From the NCBI RefSeq assembly GCF_001591005.1, contig NZ_BCTY01000001.1, positions 1-64,000 on the forward strand: a DNA stretch of 64,000 nucleotides, written 5' to 3'. This DNA is from Sphingomonas sanguinis NBRC 13937 (GTDB lineage Bacteria > Pseudomonadota > Alphaproteobacteria > Sphingomonadales > Sphingomonadaceae). The position numbers were made by a program, and so were the translations under genes. Below, piece after piece: positions 1-9,931 of the stretch. How positions within the stretch are numbered: the stretch's first letter is position 1; every line of letters starts with the position of its first letter. The notes beneath the pieces were generated by a model that was not told the DNA's origin, ran no database searches, and saw only the letters and a list, made by a program, of their open reading frames with translations.

Positions 1-13
1 AAGGAGATCGGCG

Positions 14-751
14 TTGGAGCGCCTGCTGACCATCATGAAACGCCTTCGCGACCCCCAGACCGGTTGCGAATGGGATGTGGCGCAGAGCTTCGAGACGATC
101 GCGCCCTATACCATCGAGGAAGCGCATGAGGTGGCCGACGCGATCGCGCGCGGCGACATGGCCGATCTCAAGGACGAACTGGGTGACCTGCTGCTTCAGG
201 TCGTCTTCCACGCGCAGATTGCCGAGGACCTCGGACATTTCGTCTTCGCGGACGTCGTGACCGCGATCAGCGACAAGATGGAGCGGCGCCACCCGCATAT
301 CTTCGGCGATGTGGCCGAGGGCGGCCATCATCTGTGGGAGCAGATCAAGGCCGAGGAACGCCGTGCGAAGGCCGCCAGTGGGACGCTCGACGGCGTCGCG
401 CTCGGCCTGCCCGCGCTGATGCGGGCGGAGAAACTCCAGAACCGGGCGGCGCGGGTCGGCTTCGACTGGCCAGACGAGGCTGGGCCGCGCGCCAAGATCG
501 ACGAGGAAATGCAGGAAATCGTCGAAGCCACGCCCGACACGCTGGAGGAAGAGTTCGGCGACCTGCTGTTCACCGTCGTCAACTGGGCCCGCCACCGGGG
601 CGTCGATGCCGAAGCCGCGCTGCGCAACGCCAATCTGAAGTTCGAGCGCCGCTTCAGGGGCATGGAAGAGATCGCCGGTGAGGGCTTCTCCGCCCTCGAC
701 TTGGAGGCGAAGGAAGCCCTCTGGCAGGACGTCAAACGTCGCGGCGATTGA
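14..751 (+). CDS. mazG: MazG nucleoside triphosphate pyrophosphohydrolase
   Basis: Hydrolyses (d)NTPs to NMP and pyrophosphate; family role is house-cleaning of nucleotide pools in the cytoplasm. The 245-residue protein carries the usual duplicated MazG domain: metal-binding acidic residues E35, E36, E39 followed by E55 and D58 in ELGDLL, and a second set at E164, E165, E168 and E180/D183 in EEFGDLLF. The start is taken as TTG at 14 because a near-perfect AAGGAG lies at 1-6 with a 7-nt spacer and because the N-terminal helix is complete from there; the next ATG (35) would trim seven residues. It converges on hflX and the two reading frames overlap by 20 nt at their 3' ends. Confidence 0.93.
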   Translation: MERLLTIMKRLRDPQTGCEWDVAQSFETIAPYTIEEAHEVADAIARGDMADLKDELGDLLLQVVFHAQIAEDLGHFVFADVVTAISDKMERRHPHIFGDVAEGGHHLWEQIKAEERRAKAASGTLDGVALGLPALMRAEKLQNRAARVGFDWPDEAGPRAKIDEEMQEIVEATPDTLEEEFGDLLFTVVNWARHRGVDAEAALRNANLKFERRFRGMEEIAGEGFSALDLEAKEALWQDVKRRGD

Positions 752-2024
752 ACCGCTCGTAATCCGGTTCGGACAGGCGGACGTCATAGACCGCCTGATC
801 CCCCTCAATCACCTGATCCAGCACCTCGCCATGCGCGTGGAGCCAGGCGGCCCCCGCCCCGTCACCGGCATCCAGCGCGATGCGATAACGACGATGGCCC
901 GAGGTCAGCGCGGCGGCAACCTGTTCGATCAGGTCGTCCACGCCCTCCCCCGTCATGGCGGAGAGTGCGACGATGTTCGGGCGACGCGCCGCCTCGACCA
1001 GTACGTCCTCACGGTTATCGCCCTCGATCAGGTCGACCTTGTTCCATGCCTCGAACCGCGGGGTTTCGGGATCGACGCCGATCTCGGTCAGCACCGCCTC
1101 GACATCGGCGCGCTGCGCCTCTGTATCGGGATGCGCGATATCGCGAACATGGATCAGCAGGTCAGCCGATACCACCTCTTCCAGCGTCGCCTTGAAGGCA
1201 GCAACCAATTGAGTCGGCAGGTCGGAAACGAAGCCCACCGTGTCCGACAGGATCGCCTTGTCGATGCCGGGCAACTGGATTTGGCGCAGCGTCGGGTCGA
1301 GCGTGGCGAAGAGAAGGTCCTTCGCCATGACATGGGCACCGGTCAGGCGATTGAAAAGCGTCGACTTTCCGGCGTTGGTATAACCGACCAGCGCAATCAC
1401 CGGCCAGGGTGCCCGCTGACGACGTTCGCGGTGAAGGCCACGCGTCCGGCTGACCTGATCCAACTCCCGTCGCAGCCGCGCCATGCGGTCGCGGATCATG
1501 CGCCGGTCGGCCTCGATCTGGGTTTCACCCGGACCACCCAGGAAGCCGAAACCGCCGCGCTGGCGCTCCAAGTGGGTCCAGCTGCGCACGAGGCGGCCAG
1601 CCTGATAATCGAGATGGGCGAGTTCGACCTGCAATCGGCCCTCGGCCGTCGCGGCGCGCTCACCGAAGATTTCGAGGATCAGGCCGGTCCGGTCGATGAC
1701 CTTGGCCTCCAGCGCGGTTTCCAGATTGCGCTGCTGCACCGGGGTTAGCGCGGCGTCGAACACGACAAGCTGCGCTTCCTCCATCCGCACCTGCTGCGCG
1801 ACCTGCTCAACTTGGCCGCTGCCGATCAGCGTCGCAGGCTTGGGCGCGCGGACGCGCAACGCGACCCGCTCAACCACGTCCAGGCCGATGGCCATAGCAA
1901 GGCCCGCCGTCTCATCGAGCCGGGCCTCGGCGTCCCGCGCGGCATCGCCCTGGTCGGGCAGGACGATGACCGTGCGGGCGCCCCGCGCGAACTCACCGCG
2001 GTCGCGATCGAAACCGGTGCTCAA
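732..2024 (-). CDS. hflX: GTPase HflX
   Basis: Ribosome-associated GTPase, known in other bacteria to rescue or split stalled ribosomes. The 430-residue product has the HflX N-terminal domain, the glycine-rich linker (GGRGE-like region is represented by [11 protein letters not shown]) and a G domain with G1 [10 protein letters not shown]3 DTVGF, G4 NKVD and an SA motif for G5. It starts with TTG overlapping the hfq stop codon (TTGA, 2021-2024), so translation is probably coupled to hfq. The hfq-hflX order is conserved across many proteobacteria. The 3' end runs 20 nt into mazG from the opposite strand, leaving no room for a terminator between them. Confidence 0.93.
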   Translation of the reverse strand: MSTGFDRDRGEFARGARTVIVLPDQGDAARDAEARLDETAGLAMAIGLDVVERVALRVRAPKPATLIGSGQVEQVAQQVRMEEAQLVVFDAALTPVQQRNLETALEAKVIDRTGLILEIFGERAATAEGRLQVELAHLDYQAGRLVRSWTHLERQRGGFGFLGGPGETQIEADRRMIRDRMARLRRELDQVSRTRGLHRERRQRAPWPVIALVGYTNAGKSTLFNRLTGAHVMAKDLLFATLDPTLRQIQLPGIDKAILSDTVGFVSDLPTQLVAAFKATLEEVVSADLLIHVRDIAHPDTEAQRADVEAVLTEIGVDPETPRFEAWNKVDLIEGDNREDVLVEAARRPNIVALSAMTGEGVDDLIEQVAAALTSGHRRYRIALDAGDGAGAAWLHAHGEVLDQVIEGDQAVYDVRLSEPDYERFNRRDV

Positions 2025-2512
2025 TCCTCCGCCGATCCCGCCTGCTCTTCGGCCAGGTTCAGCGGACGTGCCGGCTGAATGGTCGACACGGCATGCTTGT
2101 AGACGAGCTGCGCCATGCCCTCACGCTGCAGCAGCATGCAGAACAGGTCGAAGCCCGCAATCTGGCCCTGCAGCATGACGCCGTTGATCAGGAACATGGT
2201 GACGGGGTCTTCGGACTTGCGCACCGCGTTCAGGAAGATTTCCTGCAAAAGCGGGTTCTTACGCTGCTGTTCGTTCACGCCGTCCACAATCGCGGCGACG
2301 TCCAGCGGGCCCGAAGGCATAATAGTGGAAATGGCGTGCTTATAGATCAGCTGCGACTGGCCGTCGCGCCGCAGCAGCACCGAAAAATTGTCGAACCAGG
2401 TGACGATACCCTGGAGCTTGACGCCCTTGACGAGGAACATAGTCACCGGCGCCTTGGAGCGGCGCAGTGCATTCAGAAACAGGTCCTGCAGCGAACCCGA
2501 TTTGTCGGCCAT
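2021..2512 (-). CDS. hfq: Tandem Hfq: RNA chaperone with two Sm domains in one chain
   Basis: RNA chaperone that pairs small RNAs with mRNAs. The 163-residue chain contains two Hfq/Sm units, about residues 7-70 and 88-151, joined by a roughly 15-residue linker. Both keep the Sm2 signature YKHA (57-60 and 138-141), the FLNA helix and the KLQG/MLQG strand. The copies differ: the first keeps LRRSK at the rim, the second has VRKSE, and lysine in VKLQG becomes methionine in VMLQG. ATG at 2512 is chosen because Hfq homology begins exactly there ([10 protein letters not shown]), with AAGGG upstream; the frame is open for 48 more codons but these look non-coding. Its stop overlaps the hflX start. Normal Hfq has one Sm unit and forms a hexamer, so this one may assemble as a trimer (inference). 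Confidence 0.95.
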   Translation of the reverse strand: MADKSGSLQDLFLNALRRSKAPVTMFLVKGVKLQGIVTWFDNFSVLLRRDGQSQLIYKHAISTIMPSGPLDVAAIVDGVNEQQRKNPLLQEIFLNAVRKSEDPVTMFLINGVMLQGQIAGFDLFCMLLQREGMAQLVYKHAVSTIQPARPLNLAEEQAGSAED

Positions 2513-2652
2513 GGGAAAGCCCTTGTTCTTGGCGGGTCCGTGCCCGCGATTAGCGCCGTTTCCCGGCGTCGGAGATGCACCCGTGGACCGGGCACGACCA
2601 ATATCTAAGATTTCGAGCGGCGTTCGTCCAGAGGGACCGGCCGCCCCATCAA

Positions 2653-4029
2653 TCAATCCTCGCGCGTTTCGCTGATGCCCAGCAGCTTCAACTTGCGGTG
2701 CAACGCCGAGCGCTCCATGCCGATGAAGCTGGCCGTACGCGAGATATTGCCGGAGAAGCGCCGGATCTGTACCCGCAAATACTCGCGCTCCCAGCTTTCG
2801 CGCGCTTCCCGCAACGGTGCGCCCATGATCGCGGTCGCGCCCGATCCGCCCATATCGGCCCCCTCACCCAGCACTTCGGCCGGCAGCAGGTCTAGATCGA
2901 TCCGACCGACCCGGTCGCCGGGCGCTAGGATGATCGTGCGCTCGACCACGTTGCGCAGCTGGCGGACGTTGCCCGGCCAGTCATAGGATTGCATCGCCAC
3001 CATCGCATCGGGCGCAATCTCAGGTGTGCGCACGCGCCGCTCGGTGGCGTAATGTGCCATGAAATGCTCGACCAGCGGGGGGATGTCCTCGCGCCGTTCG
3101 GCCAGCGACGGGATGGTCACCGGCACGACATTGAGGCGGTAATACAGGTCTTCGCGGAACCGTCCCTCGGCAATCTCTTGGGTCAGATCGCGGGCGGTCG
3201 CAGAGACGACGCGGACATCGACCTTCACGACGCGTGTACCGCCAACGCGCGTAAAGCTCTGATCGGTCAAGACGCGCAGGATACGCGCCTGGGTCGCGAT
3301 CGGCATGTCGGCGATCTCGTCCAGGAACAGCGTGCCGCCATGCGCCTGTTCCAGAAGGCCGGTACGAACGAGGTCTCCCCCCTCCTCCACACCGAACAAT
3401 TCCTCCTCGACGCGCTCGGGCGTCATCCGCGCGGCGCTGACCACCACGAAGGGGGCGTCCGCTCGGTTGCTCCAACCGTGGAGGAGCCGCGCGGCGACTT
3501 CCTTGCCGACACCCGCCGCGCCCATGATCAGCACCCGGCTGCCCGTCGCCGCCACGCGCTTCAGGGTGGCGCGGATGCCGTTGATGGCACTCGACGATCC
3601 GGTCAGGTCGGTCTCGCGCCCGGCGGAGGCGCGCAGCGAGGCGTTCTCGCGCCGCAGCCGCTCGGTCTCGGTCGCCCGGCCGACCATCAGGAGCAGACGT
3701 TCGGCCTCGAACGGCTTTTCGATGAAATCGGCTGCGCCCTTGCGGATCGCGGCGACAGCGGTGTCGAGATTGCCATGTCCGGAAATGACCAGCACGGGGA
3801 TCGACGGATCGCGGCGCTTGATCTCGTCGAGCAGTTCCAGCCCGTCGAGCTTCGACCCCTGTAACCAGACGTCGAGCAGCACCAGCGACGGACGGCGCAC
3901 CGCCACCGCTTCCAGCGCGGCATCGCTGTCCGCCGCGACTCGGGCGTCATAGCCCTCGTCCTCCAGCACGCCCGCGACGAGTTCGCGGATATCAAGTTCG
4001 TCGTCAACGACGAGGATGTCCAAAGCCAT
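2653..4029 (-). CDS. ntrX: NtrX-type response regulator of the NtrC family
   Basis: Partner of NtrY in nitrogen/redox signalling of alphaproteobacteria. Domains in order: receiver (acidic pair D9/D10, phospho-acceptor D53, K105), AAA+ ATPase (Walker A GAAGVGKE at 170-177, Walker B TLFLDE at 233-238) and a C-terminal Fis-type helix-turn-helix ([19 protein letters not shown]). Where NtrC proteins carry the sigma-54-contacting GAFTGA loop, this one reads [15 protein letters not shown], so the loop is absent and the Walker A serine-threonine pair is altered. Known NtrX proteins are described as atypical in this region, so it may act without sigma-54 (inference). It lies 6 nt downstream of ntrY and about 140 nt before hfq on the same strand. 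Confidence 0.93.
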   Translation of the reverse strand: MALDILVVDDELDIRELVAGVLEDEGYDARVAADSDAALEAVAVRRPSLVLLDVWLQGSKLDGLELLDEIKRRDPSIPVLVISGHGNLDTAVAAIRKGAADFIEKPFEAERLLLMVGRATETERLRRENASLRASAGRETDLTGSSSAINGIRATLKRVAATGSRVLIMGAAGVGKEVAARLLHGWSNRADAPFVVVSAARMTPERVEEELFGVEEGGDLVRTGLLEQAHGGTLFLDEIADMPIATQARILRVLTDQSFTRVGGTRVVKVDVRVVSATARDLTQEIAEGRFREDLYYRLNVVPVTIPSLAERREDIPPLVEHFMAHYATERRVRTPEIAPDAMVAMQSYDWPGNVRQLRNVVERTIILAPGDRVGRIDLDLLPAEVLGEGADMGGSGATAIMGAPLREARESWEREYLRVQIRRFSGNISRTASFIGMERSALHRKLKLLGISETRED

Positions 4030-4035
4030 GATCTT

Positions 4036-6282
4036 TTACGTCCGGGTACGAGTCAAAGCAGTGAGCTGGCCCTCCCCAGCCAGTTCGGGTTCGGCGCCGC
4101 CCTGATCCAGCGCCGCAAGAGCACCGGCATCGAACATCATCGAAACGATGGTGCCGCCGGTGGGATTGTCGGAAAAGCCGATCGTGCCGGCATGTTCCTC
4201 AATGATCTTGTTGACGATGGCGAGGCCCAGGCCAGTGCCCCGCGCACGGGTCGTCATATAAGGCTCGATGATCCGGTCCCGCTCCGGCGGCAGGCCGATG
4301 CCGTTGTCCGAAACCGTGATGGTGACCATCGTCGCCTGCTGGCCGACGGTCATCACGACCTTGCCACCCTTCATGCCTTCGGGCCTGGATTCAATGGCTT
4401 CGACGGCATTCTTGACGATGTTGGTCAGTGCCTGGCTCATCTGTCGCCGGTCGCAGACCAGGGTCGGAGCGGGCTCTTCCTGATTGAGCTGGAAGGTCAC
4501 CTCCGGGTGCGCGACTTCGTGCAGGAACATCGCCTGGGCGCAGATATCGGCGATCGCTTCTTCGCGGAACACCGGCTTGGGCATGCGCGCGAAGGACGAG
4601 AATTCGTCGACCATGCGGCGCAGGTCGCCGACCTGGCGGACGATGGTTTCGGTCAGGCGGCCGAACGTTTCGTCCTCCGGCCCGATGATCTTGCCATAGC
4701 GCCGCTGGAGACGCTCAGCCGCAAGCTGGATGGGCGTCAGCGGATTCTTGATCTCATGCGCGATGCGCCGGGCTACGTCGGACCAGGCCGCGCGCCGTTG
4801 ATCGAGCAGTTGCTGGGTGATGTCGTCGAAGGTCAGGATGGGACCATCGCCGGTCTGCGCGATCCGCACCGCCAGCGTTCGCATATCACCGTGTAATGCG
4901 ATCTGCACCGTGGCTTCGCGGCGCCCTTGGTCCAGCAAATCGTCGAGTTCGGGCGCGACCTCGGCCAGCTTGCGGCCCACCAGGCCATCCTGATCGGCGC
5001 CCAGTAGCAGGTCGGCCGAGTTGTTCGCGATCCGAATACACCGGTCGCGACCCACCGCGATGACGCCAGCCGACACGCCCGCCATCACCGCCTCGATCAG
5101 GGCGCGCCGGTTGTCGAGCTGCGCATTGGCTGTGACCAGCTGCGTGTTCTGACGCTCCAGCTGGCCGGTCATCTGGTTGAAGGCGTTGGCCAGCGTGCCC
5201 ACCTCGTCGCGGGTGCGGGGGTCGGGCACTCGCGCCGTCAGATCGCCGCCCGCGATCCGCCTGGCCGCTTCGACCAGTTCGCCAACCGGCCGGACAAGCC
5301 GGTCGGCGACGGCCAGCGCGATCCAGACGGCAATGCCGACGATCAGCAGGGCGATCGCGAACAGGACGAGGTTGAATTTGAGTTGGAGCGAGCGGGCGCG
5401 CCCCTGAAGCGCGCGGTAATCGTCGAACACGTCTTCGGCGGCAAAATGCTGCTTGCTGAGGAAGTCGGCATTCACCCCGGTGCCGACATACAACATGATC
5501 CCCTTGCTATTGGGGAGGGGAGTGACCACCCAGACGCGGCGCTCGTTGATGCCGACTTCCGGCCGGTTGGCGCGCTGGGCCTGCTGCACCATGTCTGGGG
5601 TCACCAGTTCGCGGAATTTCGAGTCCGATGGCGGGAAGACATAGTCGTAGAATTTGAAGCCCTGCTTCGGGTCATAGGAGAAGAGTACCGCCTCCTCCAA
5701 TTCACGCACCAGCATCTGCGAGCCGAGATATTGGTGAAATTCCTCGCGATTTTCCTTCAGGACTGGAAGGTTGCGGCCGAGGTCGCCCGACATCGCGCCA
5801 GCGCCCTTGACCCAGCGCTCGATGATCTGCTGCTGCGACTGGCGGGCGATATCCATCGCGTCGCCGAACGCCTTGCGCGCACGGTCGGAAATCCAGAACT
5901 CGGCGGAGGACTGGAACAGCACCGAGGCCGTGACGACCGTCAACAGGATCGGAATGCTGGCGGTCAGCGAGAAGATCGCGACCAGCCGGACATGCAACCG
6001 TCCCCCCCCGCCGACCGGAGACTCATCCGCACGGCGCATCGCCACGCGCCGCCCGAGCAACATCAGAAGCAGAACACCCGGCACTAAATTAAGCGCCAGC
6101 AGGGCTGCCATGACCGGAGGCGCGATCAGCCCTTGTGTATCATGGCGACTGTCGATGAAGACATAGGTGCCAATCGCGACGGCCACGGCGCCGATGATGA
6201 CCGCGATCTCCATCGCCGGGGTCACCGCGAAACGGGATCGCGGTGGTTCGGCAGGTCCAGCAGGCTTCAGGGACGCCAACAT
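4036..6282 (-). CDS. ntrY: NtrY membrane sensor histidine kinase
   Basis: Membrane sensor kinase that phosphorylates NtrX. The N-terminal half has several hydrophobic segments (AVIIGAVAVAIGTYVF; ALLALNLVPGVLLLMLL; a third after LHVRLVAIF; a fourth VLFAIALLIVGIAVWIALA), an extracytoplasmic loop, then HAMP, PAS and kinase domains. The H box is [20 protein letters not shown], with N box NIVKNAVEAIE and G boxes DNGIGLP and GTGLGLAIV. ATG at 6282 (MLASLKPAG) gives 748 residues; the frame continues to a TTG at 6324 with no ribosome-binding site. It is separated from ntrC by about 64 nt containing a palindrome, so it may have its own promoter as well as read-through. Confidence 0.92.
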   Translation of the reverse strand: MLASLKPAGPAEPPRSRFAVTPAMEIAVIIGAVAVAIGTYVFIDSRHDTQGLIAPPVMAALLALNLVPGVLLLMLLGRRVAMRRADESPVGGGGRLHVRLVAIFSLTASIPILLTVVTASVLFQSSAEFWISDRARKAFGDAMDIARQSQQQIIERWVKGAGAMSGDLGRNLPVLKENREEFHQYLGSQMLVRELEEAVLFSYDPKQGFKFYDYVFPPSDSKFRELVTPDMVQQAQRANRPEVGINERRVWVVTPLPNSKGIMLYVGTGVNADFLSKQHFAAEDVFDDYRALQGRARSLQLKFNLVLFAIALLIVGIAVWIALAVADRLVRPVGELVEAARRIAGGDLTARVPDPRTRDEVGTLANAFNQMTGQLERQNTQLVTANAQLDNRRALIEAVMAGVSAGVIAVGRDRCIRIANNSADLLLGADQDGLVGRKLAEVAPELDDLLDQGRREATVQIALHGDMRTLAVRIAQTGDGPILTFDDITQQLLDQRRAAWSDVARRIAHEIKNPLTPIQLAAERLQRRYGKIIGPEDETFGRLTETIVRQVGDLRRMVDEFSSFARMPKPVFREEAIADICAQAMFLHEVAHPEVTFQLNQEEPAPTLVCDRRQMSQALTNIVKNAVEAIESRPEGMKGGKVVMTVGQQATMVTITVSDNGIGLPPERDRIIEPYMTTRARGTGLGLAIVNKIIEEHAGTIGFSDNPTGGTIVSMMFDAGALAALDQGGAEPELAGEGQLTALTRTRT

Positions 6283-6306
6283 CGTTGCAATCGTACAACG
6301 TGAAGC

Positions 6307-6322
6307 GTGTCCTGCAAGACAC
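6307..6322. promoter_or_regulatory. Imperfect 16-bp palindrome in the ntrC-ntrY gap
   Basis: GTGTCCTGCAAGACAC has 5-bp arms (GTGTC/GACAC) around a TGCA core, with one mismatched pair. It sits about 25 nt upstream of the chosen ntrY start, a reasonable place for a repressor or activator. A separate CAA-N5-TTG at 6277-6287 overlaps the ntrY start codon; CAA-Nx-TTG has been reported for NtrX sites as I recall it, but so short a motif occurs often by chance. Confidence 0.3.
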
Positions 6323-6346
6323 AATTCGTGAAAATAATGTCAGCCC

Positions 6347-7789
6347 TTATCCCGCATCGTCGTCGCCGCTGACCAGGATGTTCAAGCTGTCGAGCCGCTT
6401 GCGCAAGGTATTGCGATTGATCCCCATGGCGCGCGCCGTGCGCAGCTGATTGCCGCCGTGGCGTGCCAGCATCGCCTCGATCAGGGGCCGTTCGACCTCG
6501 CCGATGATCCGATCATAGAGCGTCCCGTCGTCCAGCGCATGGGGCTGTGTCGTCGCCAGCCGGGTCAGATAGGCATGGACGGCCGCACTCAGATCGCCCC
6601 CGGCCCCGCCACCGCTCTGCTGGACAAGGAACGAGCGTGCCTCTCCCAGCATGATACGTACTGCATCGGCGTCGATCACTTCATCGCGCGCCAGCACGGC
6701 GAGGCGCCGCATCATATTCTCCAGCTCGCGGACATTGCCGGGCCAGTCATGGGCAACCAGCACGTCGAGCGCATGGGCATCGATCCGGCGCCGCGGAAGT
6801 CCCTGAAGCGCGGCATTTTCCAGGAAATGGCGGGCGAGCAGCGGAATGTCCTGCCGCCGTTCGCGCAGCGCGGGCAAGGCGATCGGTACGACGTTCAGGC
6901 GGTAGAACAGGTCTTCGCGAAACTGGCCCGAGGTGACTTGTTGGCTGAGGTCGCGATTGGTCGCAGCGACGATGCGGACATCGGTGCGGATCGTCCGCGC
7001 GCCGCCCACCGTCGTGAACTCGCCGGATTGCAGGACACGCAGCAATCGCGTCTGCGCCTCCATCGGCATATCGCCGATCTCGTCCAGGAAGAGTGTGCCG
7101 CCCGCCGCCTGCTCGAAGCGTCCTGCATTGCGCTGCGCCGCGCCGGTGAAGGCTCCGCGCTCGTGCCCGAACAGCTCGGCCTCGATCAGTTCACGCGGGA
7201 TGGCGGCCATGTTGATCGCTACGAAGGGCGCGGCGCGTCGAGGGCCCAGGTCGTGGATCGCTCGGGCGACCAGTTCCTTGCCGGTGCCGGATTCGCCCGA
7301 GACCAGCACGGTCAGGTCGGTCGACACCACGCGCGCGATGACCCGGTACACGCCCTGCATCGCCTGCGACCGGCCGATCAGCGGCAGGGCGCGGTCATCC
7401 TCGCCCAAGCCGTCCTCGACCAGCACACCGCCCCGCGCCAGCGCTCCAGCTACCGCTTGGGTCAGTGCATCGAGATCGAAGGGCTTGGGCAGATATTCAT
7501 AGGCCCCGACCTCGGCCGCCCGGACGGCGGTGGTCAGGGTATTCTGCGCCGACAGGATGATGATGGGCAGCGCAGGGAACCGCTCCGCCACGCCCCGGAT
7601 ATGGTCGATGCCGTCGCCATCGGGCAGGATGACATCGGTCACCAGCACGTCCGGCGCGCCCCCCGCCAGCACGCGGTCCAGCCGCGCCAGCGTCTCGACC
7701 GCCGTCACCTCATGCCCAGCCCGGCGCAGCGCCTGCCCGACGACGGTGCGGATTGCGGCGTCGTCATCCACCACCAGGACGTGGCTCAT
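6347..7789 (-). CDS. ntrC: NtrC nitrogen regulator, sigma-54 activator
   Basis: Activates sigma-54 promoters of nitrogen-assimilation genes when phosphorylated by NtrB. Domains: receiver (D52 phospho-acceptor, K102), AAA+ domain with Walker A GESGTGKE (165-172), intact GAFTGA loop (212-217) and Walker B TLFLDE, then a C-terminal Fis-type helix-turn-helix (LRTARAMGINRNTLRKRL). 480 residues is the normal size. Its start overlaps the ntrB stop by 4 nt (ATGA), so translation is coupled. In contrast to the neighbouring ntrX, all residues needed for sigma-54 activation are present. Confidence 0.96.
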   Translation of the reverse strand: MSHVLVVDDDAAIRTVVGQALRRAGHEVTAVETLARLDRVLAGGAPDVLVTDVILPDGDGIDHIRGVAERFPALPIIILSAQNTLTTAVRAAEVGAYEYLPKPFDLDALTQAVAGALARGGVLVEDGLGEDDRALPLIGRSQAMQGVYRVIARVVSTDLTVLVSGESGTGKELVARAIHDLGPRRAAPFVAINMAAIPRELIEAELFGHERGAFTGAAQRNAGRFEQAAGGTLFLDEIGDMPMEAQTRLLRVLQSGEFTTVGGARTIRTDVRIVAATNRDLSQQVTSGQFREDLFYRLNVVPIALPALRERRQDIPLLARHFLENAALQGLPRRRIDAHALDVLVAHDWPGNVRELENMMRRLAVLARDEVIDADAVRIMLGEARSFLVQQSGGGAGGDLSAAVHAYLTRLATTQPHALDDGTLYDRIIGEVERPLIEAMLARHGGNQLRTARAMGINRNTLRKRLDSLNILVSGDDDAG

Positions 7790-8853
7790 GCCTGGGCCCT
7801 GGGCAGCAGCAGACGGAGTACGGTCATTTCGGGCGAACCCTCTCTTGCATATTGGATGATGCCGCTCATGTCGCGGACCAGCTTATCGACGAGCGCGAGG
7901 CCCAGCCCCTGCCCTTCGCGGCGGCCCGAAACGAACGGGTCGAAAAGATGGTCGGCGATGTCCGCCGGAGCGCCCGGCCCATTGTCGATGACGCAGATTT
8001 CGATGGGCAACGGCAGGCGGGGTCGCCCTTCGCCGGTGCTGACCGACATGCCGTGGCGATAGGCGGTGGTGATGACAATGCGCGGGTTACGCACCTCCCG
8101 CACGGCCTCGCGAGCATTTTTCAGCAGGTTGATGACGATCTGAAGCAGCGCGTCGCGGTTGATCCGCGCGGGCGGCAGCGAGGGATCGAAACGCTCCTCC
8201 ACCGGAACTCCGCGCGCAAAACCGGCCAGTGCCACCCCGCGCGCGTGGGCCAGCAGCGGATAGATATTCTCCGATGCCAGCGGCAAGGGCCTGGTATCGC
8301 TGAAATCCTGCATGCGGTCGATCAGCGCGGCGATGCGGTCGACCTCGGTCGTGATCAGCGTCGTCAGTTCGCCGCCATTGAGCAATTGCGCCGCGCCGCG
8401 AATACCCGACAGCGGGTTTTTGATCTCATGCGCCAGCATGGCGGCCGCCCCCACCGCCGCCCTTGCCCCTGCGCTGCGCTCGGACGCGTGGCCGAGCCGC
8501 CGCGATGGCCCTGCGCTGTGCAATGTGATCGCATGCCAGCCCGGATAGTCCGGGATTTGCGCTTCGACGAAATCGACGCGGATTTTGGGGCCATGCGGTG
8601 TAGCGATGACGGTATCGTACACCGCGAAGCCATGGCCGTCCCGGCTCCGCGGCGCGTCGGGCGGCGGCAGGATCGCCGCGAGCGGCTGTCCGACCATCAG
8701 CCGCTCGGACAGGTTCAGCAGCTGTTCGGCCAGCGCATTGGCATGGGCGATGCGGTTGTCGGGGTCGACTACCACGATGGCCACGGGCAAGGCGGCGAAC
8801 ATCGCCCCAAACCCAGGGCGACTGCGCCCTGCCGGATCAGGCAGCCGCTGCAA
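7786..8853 (-). CDS. ntrB: NtrB nitrogen sensor kinase/phosphatase
   Basis: Soluble histidine kinase that controls the phosphorylation of NtrC in response to PII. It has an N-terminal PAS domain ([19 protein letters not shown]), a dimerisation/phospho-acceptor domain with H box [20 protein letters not shown], an N box [11 protein letters not shown] and G boxes DNGPGAP and GQGLGLAL. No membrane segment is present. The longest frame begins with TTG at 8853 and overlaps the end of dusB by 17 nt; an ATG at 8802 (MFAALPVAI) is an alternative that still keeps the PAS domain. The start is therefore uncertain, but the gene order dusB-ntrB-ntrC is the classic alphaproteobacterial one. Confidence 0.93.
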   Translation of the reverse strand: MQRLPDPAGRSRPGFGAMFAALPVAIVVVDPDNRIAHANALAEQLLNLSERLMVGQPLAAILPPPDAPRSRDGHGFAVYDTVIATPHGPKIRVDFVEAQIPDYPGWHAITLHSAGPSRRLGHASERSAGARAAVGAAAMLAHEIKNPLSGIRGAAQLLNGGELTTLITTEVDRIAALIDRMQDFSDTRPLPLASENIYPLLAHARGVALAGFARGVPVEERFDPSLPPARINRDALLQIVINLLKNAREAVREVRNPRIVITTAYRHGMSVSTGEGRPRLPLPIEICVIDNGPGAPADIADHLFDPFVSGRREGQGLGLALVDKLVRDMSGIIQYAREGSPEMTVLRLLLPRAQA

Positions 8854-9841
8854 GCTCGATCTGCGGCATGTAGAAATCGTACAGCATCGCCTTGACCCGC
8901 TCGGCGCTGGCTTCGTGGTTCACCGTGTTGCGGAACTCGGCCGAACCGTGCAGGCCACGCGTGTACCAGCCGATATGCTTGCGGGCCATGTTGACGCCCG
9001 TCTCGGTGCCGTAATGCTCCAGCATCGCGTCATAATGCTCGGTCACGGCGCGATACTGCTCGTCCAGGGCTGGGTCCTCGCGGCGTTCGCCGGTGGCGAA
9101 CCAATGCATCACCTGCCCGAGCAGCCAAGGACGGCCATAGGCACCCCGCCCGATCATGACGCCGTCGGCTCCCGACTGGTCGAGCGCCGCATCGGCATCG
9201 TCGATCGAGCAGATATCGCCATTGGCGATCACCGGGATGCTGACCGCGTCCTTGACGTTGCGAATGAACGCCCAGTCGGCGCTGCCCTTGTACATCTGAT
9301 TGCGAGTGCGGCCATGGACGGTGATCATCTTGACCCCGATATCCTCCGCGATGCGCGACAATTCGGGTGCGTTCAGGCTGTCATGACACCAGCCCATCCG
9401 CATCTTCAGCGTCACGGGCACATCCACCGCCTTCACCGTCGCCTCGATGATCGCCGAGGCCAGCTTCAGGTCGCGCATCAGCGCCGAGCCCGCATCGCCA
9501 TTGACGACCTTGCGCACCGGACAGCCCATGTTGATGTCGATGATCGCCGCCCCGCGATCGGCATTCAGCTTGGCCGCCTCGCCCATCTCATAGGGGGTGC
9601 AGCCGACCAGCTGCATCGACACCGGCTCCTCCACCGGGTGCCAGGCTGCCTTCTGGATCGACTGGCGCGTCTCGCGGATCGCCGCCTGGCTGGCGATCAT
9701 CTCGGTGACGTTCAGGCCGGAGCCATAGCGGCGGACAAGCGTGCGAAAGGGCATGTCGGTGACACCGGTCATCGGTGCCAGCACGACGGGGCTGTCGATC
9801 GTCACCGGACCGACCTGGATGGGAGCGAGGTTACGCATCAT
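8837..9841 (-). CDS. dusB: tRNA dihydrouridine synthase (DusB/NifR3 family)
   Basis: FMN-dependent reduction of uridine to dihydrouridine in the tRNA D-loop. The 334-residue TIM-barrel protein shows the family motifs [13 protein letters not shown] at the start, the cysteine-containing [27 protein letters not shown], the [11 protein letters not shown] phosphate/RNA motif and [17 protein letters not shown] at 9841 (ATGATG pair) is chosen because homology starts there; the frame stays open far upstream but that part is antisense to ispDF. Historic nifR3 of Rhodobacter capsulatus occupies the same place ahead of ntrBC, and here it heads the nitrogen-control run. Confidence 0.95.
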   Translation of the reverse strand: MMRNLAPIQVGPVTIDSPVVLAPMTGVTDMPFRTLVRRYGSGLNVTEMIASQAAIRETRQSIQKAAWHPVEEPVSMQLVGCTPYEMGEAAKLNADRGAAIIDINMGCPVRKVVNGDAGSALMRDLKLASAIIEATVKAVDVPVTLKMRMGWCHDSLNAPELSRIAEDIGVKMITVHGRTRNQMYKGSADWAFIRNVKDAVSIPVIANGDICSIDDADAALDQSGADGVMIGRGAYGRPWLLGQVMHWFATGERREDPALDEQYRAVTEHYDAMLEHYGTETGVNMARKHIGWYTRGLHGSAEFRNTVNHEASAERVKAMLYDFYMPQIELAAAA

Positions 9842-9931
9842 ACTGCCTGAAAAATAAGCATTCGCCTTATCGCAAGGTCCCCACAAAGGCAAGATTGGCG
9901 GCCTTGCCCAAAAGCCGCTAGGCGAAGGTTC

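Noticed and set aside
2513..2656. 48-codon upstream extension of hfq
   Set aside because: Not conserved in type with Hfq; the Sm protein starts at [10 protein letters not shown] with purines upstream, and the extension lies in the ntrX-hfq gap.
9842..9931. Possible sigma-54 promoter between dusB and ispDF (TGGCGGCCTTGC)
   Set aside because: The GG and GC elements are only 7 nt apart instead of 10, so it does not fit the -24/-12 pattern.
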